Assembly (NCBI GenBank): GCA_017302335.1 | Contig: JAFLCT010000004.1 | Location: 1-53,595 of the forward strand | Source: Caulobacterales bacterium | GTDB taxonomy: Bacteria; Pseudomonadota; Alphaproteobacteria; Caulobacterales; Caulobacteraceae | Direction: 5' to 3' | Length of the DNA: 53,595 nt | Shown: positions 27,730-37,206 of the stretch, piece by piece | How the letters are laid out: the number at the start of each line of letters is the position of its first letter | How positions within the stretch are numbered: the stretch's first letter is position 1 | Program-made: the position numbers and the translations under genes | Notes under the pieces: generated by a model | The model's input: only the letters and a program-made list of their open reading frames with translations | What the model was told of the DNA's origin: nothing | The model's database searches: none

Positions 27730-27762
27730 CCGTCATCCTCGGGCTTGATCCGAGGATGACGG
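27730..27762. repeat. Extragenic palindrome / probable terminator after eno
   Basis: A perfect 13-base inverted repeat (CCGTCATCCTCGG at 27730-27742 and its complement at 27750-27762) with a 7-base loop lies 22 bases after the eno stop. The left arm and loop recur at 34432-34451 after lipA, so this is a dispersed repeat as well as a possible terminator or mRNA-stabilising hairpin. Confidence 0.75.
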
Positions 27763-27784
27763 AGGTCGAGCTTGGGCGGCGCGC

Positions 27785-29107
<1,323 letters not shown>

Positions 29108-29174
29108 TTAGCCGAGGCGGAGGCGAATCGCCAATCTTCGGCCGATCATCGGCATATGGCGGCGTCTCAAACGC

Positions 29175-29207
29175 ACGAAAACGGCGCGCGGACCCGCCGC
29201 GCGCCGT
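29175..29207 (-). terminator. Rho-independent terminator of rpmF
   Basis: Read on the minus strand, a 10-base GC stem (ACGGCGCGCG/CGCGCGCCGT, 29181-29207, 7-base loop) begins 30 bases after the rpmF stop and is followed by TTTCGT. This is the clearest intrinsic terminator in the window. Confidence 0.75.
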
Positions 29208-29236
29208 CAAACGCTCATCAGAAGCCGTAGGAGAGC

Positions 29237-29419
29237 TTAGTCTTCCTTCGGCGTCAGGACCTGGCGACCGCGATAGGTGCCGGTCTTCAGGTCGATGTGG
29301 TGCGGGCGCTTCAGCTCGCCGGTGTCCTTGTCCTCGACATAGGCGTTGGCGCCCAGGGCGTCGTGGGCGCGGCGCATATTGCGACGCGAGGGAGATACTT
29401 TGCGCTTCGGAACGGCCAT
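29237..29419 (-). CDS. rpmF: 50S ribosomal protein L32
   Basis: A 60-residue basic ribosomal protein starting [22 protein letters not shown], which is the L32 signature. The alphaproteobacterial version lacks the zinc-binding cysteines, and none are present here. The C-terminal half [21 protein letters not shown] fits the family. The ATG at 29419 is chosen by homology; the open frame extends further upstream with no ribosomal protein character. Confidence 0.97.
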   Translation of the reverse strand: MAVPKRKVSPSRRNMRRAHDALGANAYVEDKDTGELKRPHHIDLKTGTYRGRQVLTPKED

Positions 29420-29530
29420 GTCCGTCTCAACTTCCAGGTCGGCGCCGCGGTCGGGCGCGAAAACGATTGCGGCGGCCCAGGGAGGAGCCGCCACGTGAGC
29501 GCGGGCTTATGCATGAAGCCGCAGGCGATT

Positions 29531-30046
29531 TCAAGGCCGGGCGCGCGTATGCCAGTCCCCCCGCGAAAGGGCGAAATAAACGCTGTCCTTCCACTCGCCG
29601 CCGACATTCCAGGTGCGTTCGGCGACGCCGGTTCGGGTGAAGCCCAGTTTCTGGATGACGCGCAACGAGGCGGCGTTGTCGGGATCGATGTCGGCGGTGG
29701 CCTGGGCGTGGTCCGTCGTGGCGAACAGGCGATCCAGCGCCGCCGTCAGCGCCTCTGTCGCCAACCCCTGACCCCAATGGTCCGGGTGCAGGATGTAGCC
29801 GAGGTCCGGCGGCCGGTAGAAGCCGACCTTGCCGATGACCCGACCGTCCCGCTCGATCACCAGGTCCAGCCCAGCGCCCCCACCGGCGACCATGGCGGCC
29901 AGCCATTCGCGCGTCTGATCCAGGTCGACGTGCGGGGGCGTCGACCACCAGCGCATGGCCAGGGGGTCGGACAGCACCGCGTGCATATCGGCCAGGTCGT
30001 CTTCGCGCGCGGGGCGCAGAACCAGCCGGGCGGTTTCGATCCGCAT
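29531..30046 (-). CDS. GNAT acetyltransferase (RimJ/RimL-like)
   Basis: A 171-residue GNAT enzyme beginning MRIETARLVLRPAREDDL, the usual opening of the RimJ/RimL-type subgroup. The acetyl-CoA loop is in LGYILHPDHWGQGLATEALTAAL near residues 81-103, and the C-terminal ASLRVIQKLGFTRTGV is the conserved motif B region. It probably acetylates an N-terminal amine of a protein or a small amine; the substrate is not predictable. It follows the next GNAT gene by 2 bases, forming a three-gene operon with the oxidoreductase upstream. Confidence 0.9.
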   Translation of the reverse strand: MRIETARLVLRPAREDDLADMHAVLSDPLAMRWWSTPPHVDLDQTREWLAAMVAGGGAGLDLVIERDGRVIGKVGFYRPPDLGYILHPDHWGQGLATEALTAALDRLFATTDHAQATADIDPDNAASLRVIQKLGFTRTGVAERTWNVGGEWKDSVYFALSRGDWHTRARP

Positions 30047-30048
30047 GA

Positions 30049-30579
30049 TCAGACGATCTCCTTGCTCATGACGATGAAATGGAGATCGTCGCGCAGCGGC
30101 AGGCCCAGCCGGGGGTTGTCGTAATCGAACGGCAGGGTCCGGCCGGTGTCGCGATACCCCAGCCGTTGATACCAGGCGATCAGTTCGTCGCGCTGAGGGA
30201 AGACGGAGATATGGACGCGCCGGGCGTCGAATCGGGCCGCCAGTTCGCGTTCGGCGACGGCGACCAGGCGACGGCCCAGCCCGGCGGCCTGGAGCGTCGG
30301 GCGAACCGACAACATACCGAAATAGCCGGTCCCGCGCCCTCGGTCGGCGATCAGGATGCAACCGACTAGTTCGGCTCCGCGCCAGGCGGTCAACAGGACC
30401 TGGGCCGGGTCGGCGATGATGTCCGCCAGATCGTCGGGATCGGTGCGTTGACCGTCCAGCAGGTCGGCCTCGGTCGTCCAACCGGCGCGAGAGACCTCGC
30501 CGCGATAGGCGCTTTCGATCAGGGCGTGCAGGGCCGGAATGTCGGCCGCTGTCGCGGGACGGATGGTCGGGTCAGTCAT
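30049..30579 (-). CDS. GNAT acetyltransferase
   Basis: A 176-residue GNAT-fold protein. It opens TIRPATAADIPALHALIESAYRGE, has the acetyl-CoA binding segment GMLSVRPTLQAAGLGRRLVAVAE near residue 90, and ends with QRLGYRDTGRTLPFDYDNPRLGLPLRDDLHFIVMSK. This resembles GNAT proteins often found next to amino-acid or organic-acid enzymes. The start overlaps the stop of the upstream oxidoreductase by 8 bases. Substrate unknown. Confidence 0.88.
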   Translation of the reverse strand: MTDPTIRPATAADIPALHALIESAYRGEVSRAGWTTEADLLDGQRTDPDDLADIIADPAQVLLTAWRGAELVGCILIADRGRGTGYFGMLSVRPTLQAAGLGRRLVAVAERELAARFDARRVHISVFPQRDELIAWYQRLGYRDTGRTLPFDYDNPRLGLPLRDDLHFIVMSKEIV

Positions 30580-31681
30580 TCAGCAGGTCCGCGACAGCCT
30601 CTCCGATCGCCAGTGAACTGGTCAGGCCCGGGCTTTCGATCCCGAACAGGGCCGCCAGTCCCTCAAGCCCGTGAACGTCGCGGCCGTACAGTTGGAAATC
30701 GGGCTGGGCCTGGTCCGGCCCGTGCAGCTTGGGCCGGATGCCCGCATAGTCGGGCGTCAGCCGATCGGCGTCGAGACCGGGCCAGAAACGGCTGATATAG
30801 CAGGCGAATTCGTCACGCTTGGACGGATCGACCGAATAGTCCTCGGTCTCGACATAGGCCAGATCGGGACCGAACACCCCTTGCCCGCCCAGGTCGCGCC
30901 GATAGTGGGTGCCCAGGGCGCCGGCGATGGGCGGCGGGTAGATCAACCGATCGAACGGCGCCGGGCCGGTCAGGCGGAAATAGACGCCCTTGCCGAGGTG
31001 GCGCGTCGGGATTCGGTCGGCGGGATAGCCGTCGATGCGCGCGGCGACGGCCTGGGCTTCAAGCCCCGGCGCCGTGACCAGAAAACGGGTGGTCAGAACC
31101 GCCCCGCCCTCTCCGCCCGCCGTGATTCGGAAACCGCCTTCAGGCAGAGGTTCGGCGCGTTCGAAAGGGGTCGAGACCACAACCGATCCGCCCGCGTCTT
31201 CGATCTCGCCCTGCAAGGCCACCATATAGCCGTGGCTGTCGAAGACGCCGCTTTCGGGCGACAGGATCGCGGCGTGGGCGTTCAGGGCGGGTTCCAGCGC
31301 CCGCGCCTGGGCGCCCGTCAGATGGTCCAGGTTTTCGACGCCGTTGGTCACGGCCTGGTTGAAGATGCCCTCGATGCGCGAAACCTCGGTCTCGTCGGTC
31401 GCCACGACCAGTTTGCCGCATTTGTGATGCTCGACCTTGTGCTCGTCGAGGAAGGCGTAGAGCGCGCGGCGGCCCTGAACGCAGAAGCGGGCCTTCAGCG
31501 AACCCGTCGGATAGTAGAGACCGGCGTGAATGACTTCGGAGTTCCTAGACGACACCCCCTGGCCGATATGGGGCTGAGCCTCCAGCACCAACACCGACAG
31601 CCCGCGTCGCGCCAGCGTTCGCCCACAGGCCAGGCCGACCGCACCCGCGCCGACCACGGTCGCATCGAAATCGAAACTCAT
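30572..31681 (-). CDS. lhgO: FAD-dependent oxidoreductase, L-2-hydroxyglutarate dehydrogenase-like
   Basis: A 369-residue DAO-family flavoprotein. The FAD loop is ATVVGAGAVGLACGRTLARRG near the N-terminus. The motif SSRNSEVIHAGLYYPTGSLKA near residue 44 is characteristic of L-2-hydroxyglutarate dehydrogenase/oxidase (LhgO) relatives, as is GYMVALQGEIEDAGG near residue 152. The C-terminus has GLTSSLAIGEAVADLL, the usual closing FAD contact. It probably removes L-2-hydroxyglutarate by feeding electrons to the respiratory chain. It leads an operon with two GNAT genes and is divergent from the helicase gene. Confidence 0.87.
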   Translation of the reverse strand: MSFDFDATVVGAGAVGLACGRTLARRGLSVLVLEAQPHIGQGVSSRNSEVIHAGLYYPTGSLKARFCVQGRRALYAFLDEHKVEHHKCGKLVVATDETEVSRIEGIFNQAVTNGVENLDHLTGAQARALEPALNAHAAILSPESGVFDSHGYMVALQGEIEDAGGSVVVSTPFERAEPLPEGGFRITAGGEGGAVLTTRFLVTAPGLEAQAVAARIDGYPADRIPTRHLGKGVYFRLTGPAPFDRLIYPPPIAGALGTHYRRDLGGQGVFGPDLAYVETEDYSVDPSKRDEFACYISRFWPGLDADRLTPDYAGIRPKLHGPDQAQPDFQLYGRDVHGLEGLAALFGIESPGLTSSLAIGEAVADLLND

Positions 31682-31863
31682 CCCGCTCCGCCCAGAAAAA
31701 ACCCTCAGAGGCGGGCAAAGGGCGTATGAGCCGCCACGGACGACGAACCGCGGTCCTTCAACCGCCCATCCCTGTCCGCCGTCGCCTCGCCTTCCTCTTT
31801 CGCCTGTCTTATCCGCCTCGGCCGCTGTCGGCCATGGCGCCCTCGCCGTTTCGGACCCGCCCT

Positions 31864-33807
31864 ATGCCCTTCCCGCCCTCGCACCCTTCACTGGACCGCG
31901 CCCTCGCCGGACGCGGTTATGAGACGCCCACGCCGGTGCAACTGGCGGTTCTGGACGCGGAGGCGGATGGGCGCGACCTGCTGGTCTCGGCCCAGACCGG
32001 CTCGGGCAAGACGGTGGCCTTCGGCCTGGCCGCGGCGCCGACCCTGCTGGGCCAGGCCGAACGGTTCGACAAGGCCGCCGCGCCCCTGGCCCTGGTCATC
32101 GCCCCGACGCGGGAGCTGGCCTTGCAGGTCAACACCGAACTGGACTGGCTGTACGCCGAGGCCGGCGCGCGGGTCGTGTCCTGCGTCGGCGGCATGGACG
32201 CCCGCAAGGAGGCGCGGACGCTGAATTTCGGCGCCCATATCGTCGTCGGCACGCCGGGGCGCCTGCGCGACCACATCGAGCGGGGCAATCTGGACCTGTC
32301 GGCGATCCGCGTCGTCGTGCTGGATGAGGCCGACGAGATGCTGGACATGGGCTTCAAGGAAGACCTGGAGTTCATCCTGGAGACCACGCCCGAGGACCGG
32401 CGCACCCTGATGTTCTCGGCCACCCTGGCGCGCGAGATCGTGACGCTGGCCAGGACCTATCAGCGCGACGCCCTGCGCATCGACGCCACGGCCAAGGATC
32501 GGCCGCACGGCGACATCGAATACCGCGCCATGCGCATCGCCCCGACCGACATGGAGCACGCCGTCGTCAATGTGCTGCGCTATTTCGAGGCGCCGGGGGC
32601 CATCGTCTTCTGCAACACGCGCGAGGCGGTGAACCATCTGCACGCCGCCTTGCGCGAGCGGGGCTTCGCGGCCGTGGGCCTGTCGGGCGAACTGAGCCAA
32701 CGCGAGCGGTCGGACGCCTTGCAGGCGTTGCGCGACGGCCATGCGCGGGTGTGCGTGGCCACAGATGTGGCGGCGCGCGGGCTGGACTTGCCGGATCTGG
32801 GGCTGGTGGTGCACGCCCAGCCGCCGATCAACCAGCAGGCCCTGTTGCACCGCTCGGGCCGCACGGGCCGGGCCGGACGCAAGGGCGTGTCGGTCGTGCT
32901 GGTCAGCTACGCCCGCCGCCGCAAGGTCGAACGGATGTTCCACGAGGCCCGCCTGAACGCGGTGTGGAGCGGCCCGCCCTCGGCCGAAGAGATCCGTGAG
33001 AAGGACCGTACGCGGCTGTTGGACGGTCTGACGGCGGCCGAGACCTTCTCGGAGGAAGAACTGACCCTGGCCCGCGAACTTCTGGCGCGTCGGTCGCCGG
33101 AAGAAGTGGCGGCCTTGCTTGTGCGTCAACGCAAGGCGGCCATGCCTGAGCCGGAAGAGGTCTATGACGACGAACGGATGAAGCGCGACCAGACGCGGAC
33201 CAAGGACGAAGCCTTCGTCGACTTCGCCCGCGACGCCGACTGCGACTGGTTCCGCATCAATCTGGGGCGCGAGAAGAACGCCGATCCGAAATGGCTGCTG
33301 CCGCTGATCTGCCGCCTGGGCCATGTGACCAAGCGCGACATCGGCGCGATCCGCATCTTCGAACGCGACACCAAGTTCGAGATCACCCGTTCGGCTGTCG
33401 AACGCTTCACCCAGGCGATCCAGACGCCCGCCGAGGACGGCATGAAGATCGAACCTACGGTCGCTCCGGCGCCGAAGGAGCGCACGGCCCCGCCGCGCGG
33501 CAATCGGCCGCCGCCCGAGGCGCGCGGCAACGACCGCCGCGACGGCAAAAAGCCCTGGGAGAAGAAACCCCGCGCCGAAGGCGGCTCGCATGAAGGCGCG
33601 AAGAAGCCCTGGGAGAAGAAGCCGCGCGGCAATGACGCGGCGGGGGCTGGCGGCGACAAGCCGTGGTCGAAGAGTCCGCGCGGACCCAAGCCGGACGGCG
33701 ACAAGCCTTGGGAGAAGAAGGCCAGACCCGCAGGCGACAAACCGTGGGCGAAGAAGGCGGGCGCCGACAAGGGCAAGCCGAAATACAAGGCGAAGACCCG
33801 TCCCTAA
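31864..33807 (+). CDS. DEAD-box RNA helicase with repetitive basic tail
   Basis: A ~647-residue RNA helicase. Motifs in order: AQTGSGKTVAFG (I), PTRELALQV (Ia), GTPGRLRDHI (Ib), DEADEMLDMGF (II), FSATL (III), VATDVAARGLDLP (V) and HRSGRTGRAGR (VI). A DbpA-type RNA-binding domain follows (DADCDWFRINLGREKNADPKWLLPLICRLG). The last ~90 residues are a lysine-rich tail with repeated KPWxKK units. The start at 31864 (MPFPPSHPSLDRALAGRGYE) fits the Q motif; the open frame to 31726 lacks helicase character. It probably acts in ribosome assembly or RNA turnover. Confidence 0.9.
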   Translation: MPFPPSHPSLDRALAGRGYETPTPVQLAVLDAEADGRDLLVSAQTGSGKTVAFGLAAAPTLLGQAERFDKAAAPLALVIAPTRELALQVNTELDWLYAEAGARVVSCVGGMDARKEARTLNFGAHIVVGTPGRLRDHIERGNLDLSAIRVVVLDEADEMLDMGFKEDLEFILETTPEDRRTLMFSATLAREIVTLARTYQRDALRIDATAKDRPHGDIEYRAMRIAPTDMEHAVVNVLRYFEAPGAIVFCNTREAVNHLHAALRERGFAAVGLSGELSQRERSDALQALRDGHARVCVATDVAARGLDLPDLGLVVHAQPPINQQALLHRSGRTGRAGRKGVSVVLVSYARRRKVERMFHEARLNAVWSGPPSAEEIREKDRTRLLDGLTAAETFSEEELTLARELLARRSPEEVAALLVRQRKAAMPEPEEVYDDERMKRDQTRTKDEAFVDFARDADCDWFRINLGREKNADPKWLLPLICRLGHVTKRDIGAIRIFERDTKFEITRSAVERFTQAIQTPAEDGMKIEPTVAPAPKERTAPPRGNRPPPEARGNDRRDGKKPWEKKPRAEGGSHEGAKKPWEKKPRGNDAAGAGGDKPWSKSPRGPKPDGDKPWEKKARPAGDKPWAKKAGADKGKPKYKAKTRP

Positions 33808-33808
33808 T

Positions 33809-33982
33809 CCCTCTCCCATTGGGAGAGGGCTTGAGCGCACGGCGGCGTCAGCCGTCGTTCTTGCGCGAAAGGGTGAGGGTCGGATGTCGGGTGATGATCG
33901 TCGGGCAGCCGCCCCTCACCCTTTCGGCTGACGCTTCGCTACGCTCAGCGAGCCTCAAGCCCTCTCCCATCGGGAGAGGGGT
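33809..33982. repeat. Nested palindromic repeat, copy A
   Basis: A ~174-base element with paired arms: CCCTCTCCCATTGGGAGAGGG at the left edge and CCCTCTCCCATCGGGAGAGGGG at the right edge, each itself a hairpin. Inner arms follow: GCTTGAG/CTCAAGC and GCGAAAGGGTGAGGG/CCCCTCACCCTTTCG. It begins 1 base after the helicase stop and ends inside the convergent COQ10/RatA-like gene. Copy B is at 43172-43348. It should fold into a large branched structure in RNA of either strand and may terminate both genes. Confidence 0.85.
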
Positions 33983-34421
33983 ATCGTCTTCTGGCCTCGG
34001 CCTCGAAACACGACATCAACCGATCGACCGCGCGGTCGAAATTGGCGTGCAGCATGGCGTCGAGGATGCGTGATTTGAAGGCGAAGTCAATCATGAACTC
34101 CACGCGAGAACCTGCGGGATCAGAATGGAATTCCCAGCGGTTCTTCAGGTGCTTGAACGGCCCGCGGATCAGGCCGACCTCGACCACGCAGCGGTTCGCG
34201 TCATATCGCACCCAGGTCGAGAACCGCTCTTTCAGCATGGCGAAGCCGACCCCGGCCTCGGCGTCCAACAGGGACACGCCAGGCGCCTCCTCGCGCACGT
34301 TCCAGACCCGCATCGACGTCACCCACGGCACGAAGTCGGGATAGGCGCACACGTCGGCGACCAGGGCCGCCAACTGCTGCGGCGTCCACGGCAGGATCTT
34401 GGTGACGCGATGGATGGCCAA
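33945..34421 (-). CDS. SRPBCC / START-like protein, COQ10-RatA family
   Basis: A 158-residue START-like protein of the COQ10-RatA group. It opens MAIHRVTKILPWTPQQLAALVADVCAYPDFVPWV, continues with VGFAMLKERFSTWVRYDAN and GPFKHLKNRWEFHSDP, and ends with the amphipathic helix FDRAVDRLMSCFEAEARRR. In alphaproteobacteria these proteins are thought to bind and chaperone ubiquinone; the RatA 'toxin' name is historical. The last ~12 residues (from Tyr147) and the stop codon come from palindromic repeat copy A. It is downstream of lipA on the same strand. Confidence 0.88.
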   Translation of the reverse strand: MAIHRVTKILPWTPQQLAALVADVCAYPDFVPWVTSMRVWNVREEAPGVSLLDAEAGVGFAMLKERFSTWVRYDANRCVVEVGLIRGPFKHLKNRWEFHSDPAGSRVEFMIDFAFKSRILDAMLHANFDRAVDRLMSCFEAEARRRYPSPDGRGLEAR

Positions 34422-34431
34422 GCGCCCTACT

Positions 34432-34451
34432 CCGTCATCCTCGGGCTTGAC
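34432..34451. repeat. Half copy of the eno-type extragenic palindrome
   Basis: The 20 bases CGTCATCCTCGGGCTTGACC match 27731-27750 with one difference, but the complementary right arm is missing. It lies in the 33-base gap between lipA and the COQ10-like gene, just before the lipA stop. Confidence 0.65.
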
Positions 34452-34454
34452 CCA

Positions 34455-35417
34455 TCAACGCCGATTCAGCCCTTCGCGCGCCGCCTTCAGCCGGGCGAAG
34501 TCGTCGCCCGCGTGATGGGAGCTGCGGGTCAGGGGGCTGGACGACACCATCAGGAAGCCCTTGGCGCGGGCGATGGCTTCATAGGCCTTGAACTCTTCCG
34601 GCGTGACGAAGCGGTCGATGGCGGCGTGTTTTCGGGTCGGCTGCAAATACTGGCCGATGGTGATGAAGTCGACGCCGGCCGAGCGCATATCGTCCATCAC
34701 CTGCATGACCTCTTCGCGGGTCTCGCCCAGGCCGACCATGATGCCGGACTTGGTGAACTGGTTCGGATCGCGCTCCTTGACCATCTGCAACAGGCGCAGC
34801 GAGTGGAAGTAGCGGGCGCCGGGCCGGATCTTCAGGTACAGGCGCGGCACCGTCTCCAGGTTGTGGTTGAAGACGTCGGGCCGGGCGTCGATCATCACCT
34901 CGGACGCGCCGTCCTTGCGCAGGAAGTCGGGGGTCAGGATTTCGACGGTGGTGTTCGGGGCCTGAAGGCGGATCTGGCGCACCACCTCGGCGAAGTGGGC
35001 GGCGCCGCCGTCATCGACGTCGTCACGATCGACGCTGGTGATGACCACGTGGTTCAGACCCATCTGCTGGACGGCCAGGCCGACCTTGGCGGGTTCCTCG
35101 GGGTCCAGCGGCTGAGGCAGGCCCGTCTTGACGTTGCAGAAGGCGCAGGCCCGCGTGCAGGTGTCGCCCATGATCATCAACGTGGCGTGCTTCTGGCTCC
35201 AGCACTCGCCGATGTTCGGGCAGGCCGCCTCTTCGCAGACGGTGTGCAGACCCTTTTCCTTCACGATAGAGCGGGTGGCGTTGTACTGGCCCGAACCGGG
35301 CGCCTTGACGCGTAGCCAGTCGGGTTTGCGCAGCACGGGGCTGTCCGGCCGGTTTTGCTTCTCCGGGTGGCGAAGCTGGGCGGGCGCGGTTTTGAGCGTG
35401 TCGATCAGGGTGACCAT
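34455..35417 (-). CDS. lipA: Lipoyl synthase
   Basis: A ~320-residue radical SAM enzyme that inserts two sulfurs into octanoyl groups on lipoyl domains. The auxiliary cluster cysteines are in [12 protein letters not shown] and the radical SAM motif is CTRACAFC. The conserved C-terminal part includes [18 protein letters not shown]. The start [12 protein letters not shown] at 35417 is preferred by similarity; a GTG at 35441 is the alternative. Its substrates here are the lipoyl domains of PdhB and PdhC. It is divergent from the acyl ligase gene. Confidence 0.96.
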   Translation of the reverse strand: MVTLIDTLKTAPAQLRHPEKQNRPDSPVLRKPDWLRVKAPGSGQYNATRSIVKEKGLHTVCEEAACPNIGECWSQKHATLMIMGDTCTRACAFCNVKTGLPQPLDPEEPAKVGLAVQQMGLNHVVITSVDRDDVDDGGAAHFAEVVRQIRLQAPNTTVEILTPDFLRKDGASEVMIDARPDVFNHNLETVPRLYLKIRPGARYFHSLRLLQMVKERDPNQFTKSGIMVGLGETREEVMQVMDDMRSAGVDFITIGQYLQPTRKHAAIDRFVTPEEFKAYEAIARAKGFLMVSSSPLTRSSHHAGDDFARLKAAREGLNRR

Positions 35418-35581
35418 TTCGCCCGCTATGTCGGCTTTCACGGCGGCAAAGGCAAGTTATGCCGAGGGCGGATCACCCGACCGAACATCACGGCGCGTTA
35501 CGCATCTTTTCTTCGGCGCATTGGGCCTTTAGTTTCATCCGACAGGACGCGGGCGGCCAAGACCCGCAATGGAGGAACCGC

Positions 35582-37135
35582 TTGGGCGTTTCGGCTGAGT
35601 TGCTTGCGGGGCAGGAACCGATCTTCGACGCGCTGATCAGCGCGCGTGACCAGTTCGGCGACAAGGAGATCCTGGAAGATCAGGACCGCAAGCCCCTGAC
35701 CTATACCGGTCTGATCCGCGCCGCCTTCGTCCTGGGCAGGAAGCTGGCCGCCATGACCGAACCGGGTGAGCGCGTGGGCGTATTGCTGCCCTCCAGCGCT
35801 GGGGTGGTGGTGACCTTCTATGGGTTGCACGCCCATGGGCGCACGCCGGTGATGCTGAATTTCACCTCGGGCGAACGGAACTTGAAGGCCGCCATCAAGG
35901 CCGCGGGCGTGAAGAAGGTCCTGACGGCCAAACGCTTCATCCAGCAGGCCAAGCTGGAAGGGCTGATCGACGACCTGTCCAGCGTCGCTGAAATCGTCTG
36001 GCTGGACGACGTGCGCAAGACGATCGGACTTCAGGACAAGATCTACGGCTTGCTGGCCGGCATGGCGCCGCGCCGGTTCCGTGTGCGGACGAAGCTGGAG
36101 GACCCCGGCGTCATCCTGTTCACTTCGGGCAGTTTCGGCGCCCCCAAGGGCGTGGTGCTGAGCCAGGCCAATCTGACCGCCAACGTCCGTCAGGTCGCCG
36201 CCCATATCGACCTGAACCCCGACTGGGTGATGTTCAACCCGCTGCCGACCTTCCATTGTTTCGGGCTGACGGGCGGGGTGTTGCTGCCGCTGCTGTGCGG
36301 GATGAAGGCGTTCCAATATCCGTCGCCGTTGCACGCCAAACAGATTGTCGAACTGCTGCCCGAGGTGAAGGCCTCGATCCTGTTCGCGACCGACACCTTC
36401 CTGAACCAGTACGCCCGCGTCGCCGGGCCGGACGACTTCTCGACGCTCAAATTCGTGGTGGCGGGCGCCGAGCGCGTGCGCGACGAGACCCATCACCTGT
36501 TCAACACCAAATTCGGCGGGCTGAAGCTGCTGGAAGGCTATGGCGCCACCGAGGCCGCGCCGGTCGTCGCCGTGAACCATCCCGACCGCAACCGACCGGG
36601 CACGGTCGGCCAGATGCTGCCGGGCATGGAGTGGAAGCTGACGCCGGTGCCGGGCATCGAGGCGGGCGGGCGGCTGTATCTGCGCGGTCCCAATGTCATG
36701 AAGGGGTATCTGTCGGCCGACGACCCCCAGGTGATCGAACCGTTGGCGGGCGGCTGGCACGACACGGGCGATATCGTCGATGTGGACCGAGACGGCTATG
36801 TCGCGATCCTGGGACGGGTGAAACGGTTCGCCAAGATCGGCGGCGAGATGGTCAGCCTGACCGCCGTTGAAGGTCTGGCCAGCGCCGTTTGGCCCGAAGC
36901 GCGCCATGCCGTCGTCTCCATCGCCGACGCCCGCAAGGGCGAGAAGCTGGTGCTGGTCACCGACCGCAAGGACGCCGATGTCGGCCGCCTGGCCGAATGG
37001 GCCAGAAGCCACGGCGCCCCGGAACTGGCCGTGCCCAAGAAGATCATGCGCGTGACCGAGGTGCCGGTTCTGGGCACGGGCAAGACCGACTATGTCGCCA
37101 TCCAGCAGATGGCCGAGATGGACAAGGCGGCCTGA
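35582..37135 (+). CDS. AMP-binding acyl-ACP/acyl-CoA synthetase, Aas-like
   Basis: A ~517-residue adenylate-forming enzyme. The phosphate loop reads LFTSGSFGAPKGVVLS, with Phe where most have Thr or Glu. Further motifs are FNPLPTFHCFGLTGGVLLPL, LLEGYGATEAAPVVAVN (A5), GGWHDTGDIVDVDRDGYV (A7) and a C-terminal KRFAKIGGEMVSLTAVE with the GGE of Aas-type ligases. It resembles the ligase half of Aas (2-acyl-glycerophosphoethanolamine acyltransferase / acyl-ACP synthetase) without the acyltransferase domain. The start is a TTG with GGAGGA 5 bases upstream (35571-35576); an upstream ATG frame to 35459 lacks coding character. Confidence 0.85.
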   Translation: MGVSAELLAGQEPIFDALISARDQFGDKEILEDQDRKPLTYTGLIRAAFVLGRKLAAMTEPGERVGVLLPSSAGVVVTFYGLHAHGRTPVMLNFTSGERNLKAAIKAAGVKKVLTAKRFIQQAKLEGLIDDLSSVAEIVWLDDVRKTIGLQDKIYGLLAGMAPRRFRVRTKLEDPGVILFTSGSFGAPKGVVLSQANLTANVRQVAAHIDLNPDWVMFNPLPTFHCFGLTGGVLLPLLCGMKAFQYPSPLHAKQIVELLPEVKASILFATDTFLNQYARVAGPDDFSTLKFVVAGAERVRDETHHLFNTKFGGLKLLEGYGATEAAPVVAVNHPDRNRPGTVGQMLPGMEWKLTPVPGIEAGGRLYLRGPNVMKGYLSADDPQVIEPLAGGWHDTGDIVDVDRDGYVAILGRVKRFAKIGGEMVSLTAVEGLASAVWPEARHAVVSIADARKGEKLVLVTDRKDADVGRLAEWARSHGAPELAVPKKIMRVTEVPVLGTGKTDYVAIQQMAEMDKAA

Positions 37136-37206
37136 GCCTTGGCGGTTGAACTGGAACGGTTACCGTTCCACCCTCTCATTCCTTGAACCATGGGAGGAGG
37201 GATTCG

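Noticed and set aside
31888-33840. A 650-codon minus-strand frame opposite the DEAD-box helicase
   Set aside because: It is antisense to an unmistakable helicase and has the amino-acid bias of a shadow frame.
33945-34421. RatA-type toxin of a toxin-antitoxin pair
   Set aside because: The START-like fold and neighbourhood fit the COQ10/ubiquinone-binding group; there is no antitoxin partner, and the toxin label for RatA is doubtful outside E. coli.
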